A model generated the notes under the pieces. The model had not been told where the DNA came from and did not search any database. It saw only the letters and a program-made list of their open reading frames with translations. This document shows positions 1 to 5,823 of a stretch of 13,367 bases of DNA, one piece after another. The number at the start of each line of letters is the position of its first letter. Within the stretch, counting starts at the first letter, position 1. The stretch lies in NCBI GenBank assembly GCA_050701635.1, contig JBOGDF010000136.1, positions 1 through 13,367 of the forward strand, read 5' to 3'. The DNA comes from WHSM01 sp050701635 (GTDB lineage Bacteria > Actinomycetota > Actinomycetes > Mycobacteriales > Micromonosporaceae). Made by a program: the position numbers and the translations under genes.

Positions 1-760
1 GGATCGCCAGCCGGCGCAGCGGGTCCGTGGCGGGGTCGGCGGCGCCCTGGCCGAGCGCCAGGCCGGCGAACCGCTCCGCGAACGGCCGCCACACCTCGGC
101 CACGTCGTCCAGCACCGCCTGCGCCGCCTCCGCGACCTCCTCCGGGGTACGGCCCAGCTCGGCGAGCGCTGGAGCATCCTTGGCGGCCCAGGAGTCGATC
201 ATCTCGGCGTCCGGCTCGATGTGGAACTGCACGCCCCAGGCCCGGGCGCCGATCCGGTACGCCTGGTGCGCGTACCGGGGTGAGGTGGCGAGCAGTACGG
301 CGCCCGCCGGCAGCTCCGTGATCTCGTCGTAGTGCCACTGGATCACGTCGGGCGTGAACGGTACGCCGGCGAACAGCGGATCCTGGTCGGCGGCGTCACG
401 GCGGGCGACCAGCCGGGCCCCGATCTCGGGTCCGGCGGCCGCCCGGGCCACGGTGCCGCCGTACGCCTGGGCGAGCAGCTGCGCGCCGAGACAGACCGCC
501 AGGGTGGGCACCCGCTCGGCGACCGCCCGGCGCATCAGCTTCCGCTCGGCGTCGAACCACGGCTCGTCGTCCCGGTACGCCGCCTGCGGCCCACCCATCA
601 CCACCAGCGCGGCGTGGTCGGTCAGCGAGTCGGGCAGCGGATCGCCGGCGTACGGCCGGACCACGTCCAGCCCGAGGCCGGCGCCGGTCAGCCAGTCGCC
701 GAGCCGGCATACCGGGTCGCTCGGGGCGTTCTCGATCACCAGGGCGCGTACGTCAGTCAC
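1..760 (-). CDS. Class I glutamine amidotransferase (GMP-synthase-like), 3' end beyond the window
   Basis: About 253 codons are visible, read leftwards from a GTG at 760; the stop lies beyond base 1. The protein begins MTDVRALVIEN and has a class I GATase (Rossmann-like) fold. An oxyanion-strand motif LVVMGGPQAA lies near residue 50. The nucleophile elbow VCLGAQLLAQAYGG, with the catalytic Cys, is near residue 90. The His/Glu pair is in GVQFHIEPD near residue 180. All three triad elements are therefore present. This family hydrolyses glutamine and passes ammonia to an acceptor; free-standing members are often annotated GMP synthase-like, but their acceptor is usually unknown. It is the last visible gene of a five-gene minus-strand run, 48 nt after the VOC gene. 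The family is usually about 240-250 residues, so nearly the whole protein is here. The ribosome binding site is weak. The start is chosen because homologues begin close to this strand. Confidence 0.88.
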   Translation of the reverse strand, partial: MTDVRALVIENAPSDPVCRLGDWLTGAGLGLDVVRPYAGDPLPDSLTDHAALVVMGGPQAAYRDDEPWFDAERKLMRRAVAERVPTLAVCLGAQLLAQAYGGTVARAAAGPEIGARLVARRDAADQDPLFAGVPFTPDVIQWHYDEITELPAGAVLLATSPRYAHQAYRIGARAWGVQFHIEPDAEMIDSWAAKDAPALAELGRTPEEVAEAAQAVLDDVAEVWRPFAERFAGLALGQGAADPATDPLRRLAI

Positions 761-808
761 ACCCCAGAGGCTACCGGCGCCGTGGCCGTCAACCGGCGAC
801 GCGACCCG

Positions 809-1189
809 TCAGCCGCCGGCGGGCCGGGTGAACACCCCGAGCTGGCATCCGGTGGGATCCAGCAGGTGGGCGAACTTCAGCCCGTCCGGGGCCTCCGTCG
901 GCGGGACCAGAACCTTGCCACCGGCCGCCTCGGCGCGCTGGCAGGTGTCGGCGACATCGGCGACCAGCACGTAGAACACCGCGTAGTTGGGCAGCTTGCC
1001 GCCGTGCGCCAGCACACCGCCCTTGATCGATCCCTCGGCCGGCGTGGTGGCGATCCGGTACGGCATCTCGTCCGCGTTCTCGTCGTCGGCGAACGTCCAG
1101 CCGAACACGTCGCCGTAGAACCGCTCGGTGGCGGCGGGGTTGTCGGTGCCGATCTCGAACCAGTCGATGCCGTGGGTCATCGGATTCAT
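809..1189 (-). CDS. VOC-family (glyoxalase/bleomycin-resistance fold) protein
   Basis: A 126-residue single-domain VOC protein. It opens with the typical first beta strand and helix, HGIDWFEIGTDNPAATERFY, followed by GDVFGWTF. A GG-containing strand lies in the middle (KGGVLAHGG). The protein ends with FAHLLDPTGCQLGVF, the usual last strand in which one metal ligand often sits. VOC proteins act as metal-dependent lyases, dioxygenases or isomerases, or as drug-binding proteins; nothing here fixes the substrate. The ATG at 1189 is supported by GAGGAG at 1196-1201, six bases upstream; an alternative ATG three codons in is less well placed. It starts 16 nt after the WYL regulator gene, so the two are probably co-transcribed. 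It could bind the ligand that the regulator senses or be its target enzyme; that is inference. Confidence 0.85.
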   Translation of the reverse strand: MNPMTHGIDWFEIGTDNPAATERFYGDVFGWTFADDENADEMPYRIATTPAEGSIKGGVLAHGGKLPNYAVFYVLVADVADTCQRAEAAGGKVLVPPTEAPDGLKFAHLLDPTGCQLGVFTRPAGG

Positions 1190-1205
1190 CGCTTGCTCCT
1201 CTCCG

Positions 1206-2012
1206 TCAGGCGCGGGGTGCGCTGACAGAGACCAGCCTGGGACGCACCGGCGACACCGTGCTGTCGGTGTTTTCAGACTTTCTCGCGGTACGCCGTGCCG
1301 CCCGCTGCTCCGCCTTGGGCAGCGCGAGCATGGTGACCAGATGCGCCGGGATGTCGTAGTCGGCAGCCGTGATCGAGCGCTGCGGCACCGGCTCGTCGGT
1401 CGCCATCACGCGCTGCACCCGGTCCAGCCGGAACCCCCGTACGGCCTCCCGCAGCCGGCACCAGGCGATCAGATACCAGCGGTCGCCGTTGCCCACGAAA
1501 CCGTGCGGCTCGACCACCCGGCGGGTCGGCGTGCCGGAGCGGTCCAGGTAGTCCAGGTGCAGCACCCGGCGGGCGGTGATCGCCTCTTCGATCACCCGGG
1601 GCGCCGGCGCCACGTCGGGCTCGGTGTCGAGCAGCACCACCCGCTCGGCCAGCTGGTCCGCCTCGTCGACGGCGTGCGTCGGCATCACCGCGACCAGCTT
1701 CGCCAGCGCCGACTCCGCCGCCCGGCCGAACGGCGAGCCGTGGAGCGTACGCAGCCCGACGGCGAGCGCGATCGCCTCCTGCGGCGTGAGGTTGAGCGGC
1801 GGCAGGGTGTGCGCCGCGTCGAGCACGTACCCACCGGTGCGACCCGGCTCGGCCCAGATCGGGATCCCGGCCTGCTGTAGCGCGCCGATGTCCCGCTCGA
1901 TGGTGCGTACGCTGACCTCGAAGTGGGCGGCCAGCGAGCGAGCGCTCCTCGCGCGCGGGCTGGCCGCACGCAACTCTTCGACGATCGCGTACAACCGGTC
2001 CGTACGGTTCAT
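1206..2012 (-). CDS. WYL-domain HTH transcriptional regulator (YafY/DeoR-like)
   Basis: 268 residues. The N-terminal winged helix-turn-helix begins MNRTDRLYAIVEELR, has its recognition helix in VSVRTIERDIGALQQAG (about 33-49), and is followed by the wing GRTGGYVLD (57-65). The family-naming WYL tripeptide is at 179-181 in NGDRWYLIAW, with FRLDRV at 194-199; these lie in the ligand-sensing WYL domain. Such proteins bind DNA as dimers and respond to small ligands or nucleic acids. The last 35 or so residues are a basic, low-complexity tail. The frame stays open upstream to 2261, but that part overlaps the next gene out of frame. ATG 2012 is chosen because the HTH starts there; the ribosome binding site is poor. 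It lies 37 nt after the HesB-like gene and 16 nt before the VOC gene. Its target is unknown. Confidence 0.9.
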   Translation of the reverse strand: MNRTDRLYAIVEELRAASPRARSARSLAAHFEVSVRTIERDIGALQQAGIPIWAEPGRTGGYVLDAAHTLPPLNLTPQEAIALAVGLRTLHGSPFGRAAESALAKLVAVMPTHAVDEADQLAERVVLLDTEPDVAPAPRVIEEAITARRVLHLDYLDRSGTPTRRVVEPHGFVGNGDRWYLIAWCRLREAVRGFRLDRVQRVMATDEPVPQRSITAADYDIPAHLVTMLALPKAEQRAARRTARKSENTDSTVSPVRPRLVSVSAPRA

Positions 2013-2049
2013 GCCCGGCAGACTAGCCGCCGGGTGCGACGATCCGGCG

Positions 2050-2355
2050 CTACGTCGGGCGCTGCTCGCCGGGCGCCTCGGCCAGGGCGAAGGAGACCTT
2101 GCCCTGCTCGTCGACGTCGGCGTCGAGCGCCTTGTCGTCGAGCACGGTGGCGGCGGTCGGCTCCAGGAACAGCAGTGCGCCGCTCTCGTCAACCACCTGG
2201 TCGCCCTCCTGCGGAGCCGTCGCCAGCGACAGGGTGAGCCCGCCGCTGTTGTCGGTGACATCCGCGGCGATCCGCAGGCCGGCGCCCTCCGGCACTTCGG
2301 GCTGAGCGGTGAGCGTACGGATCACGGACACGGCGTTATCGGTCAGGGTGAGCAC
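2050..2355 (-). CDS. HesB/IscA-fold protein without cysteines
   Basis: 101 residues, GTG start at 2355, with GAGGA at 2362-2366 six bases upstream. The N-terminus MLTLTDNAVSVIRTL matches the start of A-type Fe-S carriers (IscA, ErpA, HesB), as does the GLRIAADVTDNSGGLTLSLA stretch. In canonical members this stretch carries the first ligand cysteine (TSGCSG in E. coli IscA), and the C-terminus carries a Cys-Gly-Cys pair. Here both sites are replaced and there is no cysteine in the whole protein, so it cannot bind a cluster through the classical ligands. Fold membership rests on sequence resemblance only. Cysteine-less HesB-like proteins are, to my knowledge, found in actinobacteria, often annotated as Fe-S assembly or adhesin proteins; their function is not known to me. 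It sits 82 nt downstream of the flavoprotein gene. Confidence 0.75.
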   Translation of the reverse strand: MLTLTDNAVSVIRTLTAQPEVPEGAGLRIAADVTDNSGGLTLSLATAPQEGDQVVDESGALLFLEPTAATVLDDKALDADVDEQGKVSFALAEAPGEQRPT

Positions 2356-2437
2356 GTTGGATCCTCACTAGTCGACTGCGTGGTCCACGTACCCACGTTT
2401 CCTGGAAGGGGCGCATCCGTCAAATCGGGCGACGTGA

Positions 2438-3355
2438 TTACACCGCTTCCTGGACGTACCGCAGGACCTCGTCGGCGCAACCCCAGGAGACCGTGACGCC
2501 CGCGCCGCCGTGGCCGTAGCAGTGCACGGTGAGCCGGCTGCCGGCCAGCGACGCCTCGCACCGGATCGCCGGGCGGGCCGGTCGCAGCCCGACCCGGTGC
2601 CGCAGCACCTGGGCGCCTGCCAGCTCGGGTACCAGCGCCGCGGCCCGCCGCAGGATCGCCGACGCGGTCGCGGCGTCGGGCTGCGTGGACCACTCGTCCG
2701 GGTCGGAGGTGCCGCCGACCACGACGTCGTGTTCGCGCGGTACCACGTACGTCAGGCCGCCCCGCTCGGCGATCAGCCACTCGGTGATGCCGGGCTGCGC
2801 GACGTACGCCACCTGGCCGCGTACCGGCGCCACGGTCTGGTCGCCGGCCAGGAACCGGGCGCCCAGGCCGGTGCAGTTGACCAGTACGTCCGCCGAGTTG
2901 GGCAGCTCGGTGAGCGACACCCGGCTCAGCGTCCCGCCGGCCGCCTCCAGGCGGCCTACCAGGTATGGCAGGTAGCGCGGCATCTCCACCACCGGCGCGG
3001 TGAACGACCAGCCATCGGCGAAGCCGGCCGGCGGCGCGATCCGATGCAGATCAGGCACCGCCGGCGCCCACCACGGATCGGGCTGGGCCTCGGCGAGCAG
3101 CTCCCGCCCCCGGCGAAGCTGGATCGACGATTCGGTCTCGGCCAGCCGCCGCAGCTCCTGGTACGTGCTCGCCGACCACGCTGCGACCCGCTCCCGGGGC
3201 GCGATCAGGTACGGATACCAGACCGCGGCCGCCACCGCCGAGGTGGTCTCCGACGGCAGGTCCCGCGCCAGCACACCGACGTCGAAGCCGGCTTCGGCGA
3301 GCCGTACCGCACAGGACAGCCCGACCACACCTGCACCCAGCACGATCACCCGCAC
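2438..3355 (-). CDS. FAD-dependent D-amino-acid oxidase (DAO family)
   Basis: 305 residues. The FAD-binding GxGxxG is at 7-12 within VIVLGAGVVGLSCA. The DAO C-terminal signature HCYGHGGAGVTVSWG spans about 278-292. VGLRPARP (255-262) carries the Arg that in pig D-amino-acid oxidase binds the substrate carboxylate (Arg283). LTYVVPR at 201-207 matches the active-site strand of the family. The enzyme oxidises D-amino acids to 2-oxo acids, releasing ammonia and hydrogen peroxide; length and motifs fit DAO better than the glycine oxidase ThiO. The start is GTG at 3355, with a second GTG two codons on; no strong ribosome binding site is visible. There is no signal peptide, so it is cytosolic. It is the first gene of the minus-strand run and is divergent from the secreted-protein gene across a 159-bp region with a large inverted repeat. 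Confidence 0.88.
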   Translation of the reverse strand: MRVIVLGAGVVGLSCAVRLAEAGFDVGVLARDLPSETTSAVAAAVWYPYLIAPRERVAAWSASTYQELRRLAETESSIQLRRGRELLAEAQPDPWWAPAVPDLHRIAPPAGFADGWSFTAPVVEMPRYLPYLVGRLEAAGGTLSRVSLTELPNSADVLVNCTGLGARFLAGDQTVAPVRGQVAYVAQPGITEWLIAERGGLTYVVPREHDVVVGGTSDPDEWSTQPDAATASAILRRAAALVPELAGAQVLRHRVGLRPARPAIRCEASLAGSRLTVHCYGHGGAGVTVSWGCADEVLRYVQEAV

Positions 3356-3411
3356 GCTTCGCAGCCTACGACGCCGCTGACAACCATCCGACAGTTGCCG
3401 CGATCCTGCCG

Positions 3412-3462
3412 CGCCTGACCCCGCCGTGTGGCTGAATCAGAGCCAAGTCGGCTGGTCAGGCG
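3412..3462. promoter_or_regulatory. Nested inverted repeat between divergent genes
   Basis: The outer arms CGCCTGACC (3412-3420) and GGTCAGGCG (3454-3462) are a perfect 9-bp inverted repeat. Inside are GCCG/CGGC (3423-3426 with 3449-3452) and TGGCT/AGCCA (3429-3433 with 3441-3445) around a 7-nt apex. Together they give about 18 base pairs in 51 nt. The element is nearly centred: 56 nt from the oxidase start and 52 nt from the secreted-protein start. It cannot be an ordinary terminator because both flanking genes read away from it. It could be an operator, a cruciform or a structured 5' leader of either transcript. The structure is read directly; its role is inference. Confidence 0.55.
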
Positions 3463-3514
3463 GGTAGCGCCGGGCCGGCGGGGGGCCACCCAGCGCACCA
3501 CAGGAGGCTCCGCC

Positions 3515-4066
3515 ATGCTCACGCCACTCGACCAGCCCCGCCACCGCGGCACGACTCTCACCATCATGGGCGTGCTGGTGCTGGTGCTCGGCCTCACGTT
3601 CACCCCGGCCGGCCCCGCCGTCGCCGAGCAGATGAAGCCGCTGCTAACCGAGATCGTCAACACTCCCGACAAGCCGGTCCCGGTGCGTGACGTCGACGCC
3701 AACGGCCGGCATGCCGTCGCGGCGAATGCCTCGGTCACGACGAACGCGGGGCCGAAGACCATCCTGACCGTACCGGCCGGCAAGCGCCTGGTGATCGAGA
3801 CGGTCACCGTGCTCGCGGCGCTGCCGGACGGCCTCAAGCCCAGGGGCCTGCTGCGGGTGGTGACCGACGGGACGAACGTGCTCCACACGATCGCGCTGCG
3901 CCCGGGCGGGAGCGGCGACGGGTCGGTGATCTACGACTCCACCCACGCGATCCGGCTCTACGCCGACCCGGGCACCGACGTCAGCTTCGAGTACCAGTAC
4001 TTCCCGCAGCCCGGGCCGAACTTCGCTGCCGCGGTGTCGCTGTCCGGCTACTACGTCAACGTGTAG
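3515..4066 (+). CDS. Secreted protein of unknown function
   Basis: 183 residues; I do not recognise a named family. The ATG at 3515 has a near-ideal AGGAGG at 3502-3507, seven bases upstream. The frame also runs back to a GTG at 3428, but that start has no comparable site and would disrupt the signal peptide. Residues 1-37 are a signal peptide: basic n-region, hydrophobic core GVLVLVLGLTF, then PAVA before EQ as the likely cleavage site. The mature part has EIVNTPDKPVPV at 46-57, a NTP..PVPV pattern that recurs in many uncharacterised bacterial exported or surface proteins. The rest is valine-, threonine- and glycine-rich alternating sequence, suggesting a small beta sandwich. There is no cysteine, anchor or sorting signal, so it is probably released or loosely wall-associated. 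Its last three codons and stop are the first unit of the tandem array that follows. Confidence 0.82.
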   Translation: MLTPLDQPRHRGTTLTIMGVLVLVLGLTFTPAGPAVAEQMKPLLTEIVNTPDKPVPVRDVDANGRHAVAANASVTTNAGPKTILTVPAGKRLVIETVTVLAALPDGLKPRGLLRVVTDGTNVLHTIALRPGGSGDGSVIYDSTHAIRLYADPGTDVSFEYQYFPQPGPNFAAAVSLSGYYVNV

Positions 4067-4166
4067 CGCCGTCAACGTGTAGCGCCGTCAACGTGTAGCG
4101 CCGTCAACGTGTAGCGCCGTCAACGTGTAGCGCCGTCAACGTGTAGCGCCGTCAACGTGTAGCGGC
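4055..4166. repeat. 16-bp tandem repeat array (about 6.9 copies)
   Basis: The unit gtcaacgtgtagcgcc is repeated head to tail. Six copies are identical (starting at 4055, 4071, 4087, 4103, 4119 and 4135); a seventh (4151-4166) differs only at its fifteenth base, C to G. The first copy contains the last codons GTC AAC GTG and the TAG stop of the secreted-protein gene, and the last ends five bases before the glnA2 stop codon at 4172-4174. The array therefore fills the whole space between two convergent genes. There are no spacers, so this is a minisatellite and not a CRISPR. Six perfect copies imply recent expansion or ongoing homogenisation, probably by replication slippage. Confidence 0.95.
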
Positions 4167-4168
4167 GC
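4146..4168. terminator. Possible terminator hairpin formed at the last repeat unit
   Basis: GCGCCG (4146-4151) and CGGCGC (4163-4168) form a perfect 6-bp G/C stem around an 11-nt loop. The right arm exists only because the seventh repeat unit has G instead of C at 4165. There is no T tract on either side, which is common for actinobacterial terminators. It lies between the convergent ends of the secreted-protein gene and glnA2 and could serve both. Confidence 0.4.
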
Positions 4169-4171
4169 CCG

Positions 4172-5521
4172 CTACAGCCCCAGGTACCGCTTGCGCTCGT
4201 ACGGGGTGACCTCGCGCCGGTACGCCTGCCACTCCTGGCGCTTGTTCTTGATGAAGAAGTCGAAGACGCCCTCCCCCAGCGTCTCGGCGATCAACTCGCT
4301 GTTCTCCAGCACGTCGAGCGCCTCGGAGAGGTTCTGCGGCAGCGCCTGGTAGCCGGCGGCGCGCCGCTCCGAGTCCGTCAGCGACCACACGTCGTCCTCG
4401 GCGCCCGGCGGCAGCTCGTACCCCTGCTCGATACCTTTCAGCCCGGCGCCGAGCAGCACCGCGAAGGCGAGGTACGGGTTGCACGCGGAGTCCAGCGACC
4501 GCACCTCGACCCGGGCGGAGTTCGCCTTGCCGAAGGCGGGTACGCGTACCAGCGCGGAACGGTTCAGGTGGCCCCAGCACACGTACGCCGGCGCCTCTGT
4601 GATCCAGTCGGTGTGCGGCTGCGGGAACAGCCGCTTGTACGAGTTGACCCACTGGTTGGTGATCGCGGTGTACTCCGGCGCGTGGTGCAGCAGCCCGGCG
4701 ATGAAGGCCTGTCCCACCTTCGACAGCTTCATCTCGTCGCCCGGGTCGTGGAACGCGTTGCGCTCGCCCTCGAACAGCGACAGGTGGGTGTGCATCCCGC
4801 TGCCCGGCTGGTCGGTGAACGGCTTCGGCATGAAGCTCGCGTGTACCCCGGCGGAGAGCGCGACCTCCTTGATCACGTGCCGGAAGGTCATGATGTTGTC
4901 CGCGGTGGTCAGCGCGTCGGCGTACCGCAGGTCGATCTCCTGCTGCCCGGGCGCCACCTCGTGGTGGCTGAACTCCACCGAGATTCCGATCCGCTCCAGC
5001 GCCAGCACCGCCTGCCGCCGGAAGTCCCGGGCGACCGCGTGGGTGGTGTGCTCGAAGTAGCCGCCGTTGTCCACCGGCGCGGGCGCGGAGCCGTCGTTCG
5101 GCAGATCGGAGAGCAGAAAGAACTCGATCTCGGGGTGGGTGTAGAAGGTGAACCCGCGCTCCGCGGCGTGGCTGAGCGCGCGCCGCAGCACGTGCCGCGG
5201 GTCCGCCCACGACGGCGACCCGTCCGGGGTGAGGATGTTGCAGAACATCCGGGCGCTCTCGCCAGGGCCGCCGCCCTCGAACGGGAACACCTGGAACGTG
5301 GTCGGGTCCGGCATCGCGACCATGTCCGACTCGTACACCCGGGCGAAGCCTTCGATCGCGGAGCCGTCGAAGCCGATCCCCTCGTCGAACGCCGCCTCGA
5401 GCTCCGCCGGCGCCACCGACACGCTCTTCAGGGTGCCGAGCACGTCGGTGAACCAGAGCCGTACGAAGCGGATGTCGCGCTCCTCCAGGGTGCGCAGCAC
5501 GAACTCCTGCTGACGATCCAC
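4172..5521 (-). CDS. glnA2: GlnA2-type glutamine synthetase-family ligase
   Basis: 449 residues, GTG start at 5521 with GGAGG at 5527-5531 five bases upstream. The resulting N-terminus MDRQQEFVLRTLEERDIRFV matches the known actinobacterial GlnA2 start. Glutamine synthetase motifs are all present: FDGSAIEGF and ESDM (51-67), the metal ligands in HPEIEFF (129-135) and HHEVAPGQQE (186-195), HTHLSL (244-249), NSYKRL (293-298), NRSALVRVP (320-328) and RVEVRSLDSACNPY (337-350). The loop that carries the adenylylated tyrosine in GlnA1 reads DDVWSLT, with Trp379 instead, so GlnE-type control is not expected. Known context: Streptomyces GlnA2 and GlnA3 have been reported to act as gamma-glutamylpolyamine synthetases, so ammonia may not be the main co-substrate. 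A GlnR-like motif lies 56-71 nt upstream. The gene is convergent with the secreted-protein gene. Confidence 0.93.
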   Translation of the reverse strand: MDRQQEFVLRTLEERDIRFVRLWFTDVLGTLKSVSVAPAELEAAFDEGIGFDGSAIEGFARVYESDMVAMPDPTTFQVFPFEGGGPGESARMFCNILTPDGSPSWADPRHVLRRALSHAAERGFTFYTHPEIEFFLLSDLPNDGSAPAPVDNGGYFEHTTHAVARDFRRQAVLALERIGISVEFSHHEVAPGQQEIDLRYADALTTADNIMTFRHVIKEVALSAGVHASFMPKPFTDQPGSGMHTHLSLFEGERNAFHDPGDEMKLSKVGQAFIAGLLHHAPEYTAITNQWVNSYKRLFPQPHTDWITEAPAYVCWGHLNRSALVRVPAFGKANSARVEVRSLDSACNPYLAFAVLLGAGLKGIEQGYELPPGAEDDVWSLTDSERRAAGYQALPQNLSEALDVLENSELIAETLGEGVFDFFIKNKRQEWQAYRREVTPYERKRYLGL

Positions 5522-5576
5522 TTCGGCCTCCGCTCGGGTCGGTTCCGACGCCTTCTGCCCTTGGTACGCCTGTCCT

Positions 5577-5592
5577 GTTACGCACACGTTAC
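5577..5592 (-). promoter_or_regulatory. GlnR-like half-site pair upstream of glnA2
   Basis: On the coding strand this reads GTAAC, six bases, GTAAC. The actinobacterial GlnR consensus is gTnAC-n6-GaAAC, so there is one mismatch, and the AC-n9-AC spacing reported for mycobacteria is satisfied. It lies 56-71 nt before the GTG start. The motif is short and binding is inferred only. Confidence 0.35.
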
Positions 5593-5772
5593 GACGCACG
5601 GTAGCTGGCGTACCGGGAGACCACCGGACGGCCGGGGGCCTGCCGTGGGCACGGCCGCCGCCGTGGTCGCGACAGCCGATCGAGAACCGGCGGTGGTACG
5701 GCCGGGAAATCGCACTCTCCGAAGAATCGCGAATCCGCCCGATCCCTTTTACCGAATAGCCCGACAAACCGA

Positions 5773-5804
5773 GGTGCGGGCGGGCCGCATGGCCTGCCCG
5801 CACC
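5773..5804 (-). terminator. Strong intrinsic terminator of the subtilase gene
   Basis: Arms 5773-5786 and 5791-5804 form a 14-bp stem with one G-T wobble and a 4-base loop, about 20 nt after the protease TAA. On the minus strand it is followed by TCGGTTTGTC, a weak T-rich tail. This is the clearest terminator in the window and separates the protease from glnA2. Confidence 0.82.
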
Positions 5805-5823
5805 CAGGATCCGATCGTTTCGG

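Larger units (their letters stand above)
5522..5823. other. Intergenic region between the protease gene and glnA2
   Basis: About 300 bp without a gene. From the right it holds the protease terminator (5773-5804). It then has a relatively AT-rich stretch (about 5705-5760) that could carry the glnA2 promoter, though I see no clear -35/-10 pair. A short G/C hairpin GCCGT/ACGGC is at 5642-5655, and a GlnR-like motif at 5577-5592. The glnA2 frame remains open across most of it, but codon quality falls and no homologous residues appear, so I treat it as non-coding leader. Confidence 0.6.

Noticed and set aside
2379..2389. Palindrome CGTGGTCCACG upstream of the HesB-like gene as an operator
   Set aside because: An 11-bp palindrome is short for this base composition and no second copy is seen nearby, so it is not supportable alone.
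1..3355. A single functional operon or novel system linking the oxidase, HesB-like, WYL, VOC and amidotransferase genes
   Set aside because: Gaps of 82, 37, 16 and 48 nt allow co-transcription, but no shared pathway can be shown and the gene types are common singletons.
3428..3514. Earlier GTG start for the secreted protein
   Set aside because: It would place about 29 extra residues before the signal peptide and lies inside the inverted repeat; the ATG at 3515 has a near-perfect ribosome binding site.
4055..4166. CRISPR array
   Set aside because: Units are 16 bp with no spacers and begin inside a coding sequence; it is a simple tandem repeat.
5522..5803. N-terminal extension of GlnA2 by 94 codons
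   Set aside because: The extension shows no family residues, and the GTG at 5521 has a well-placed GGAGG and gives the conserved GlnA2 start.
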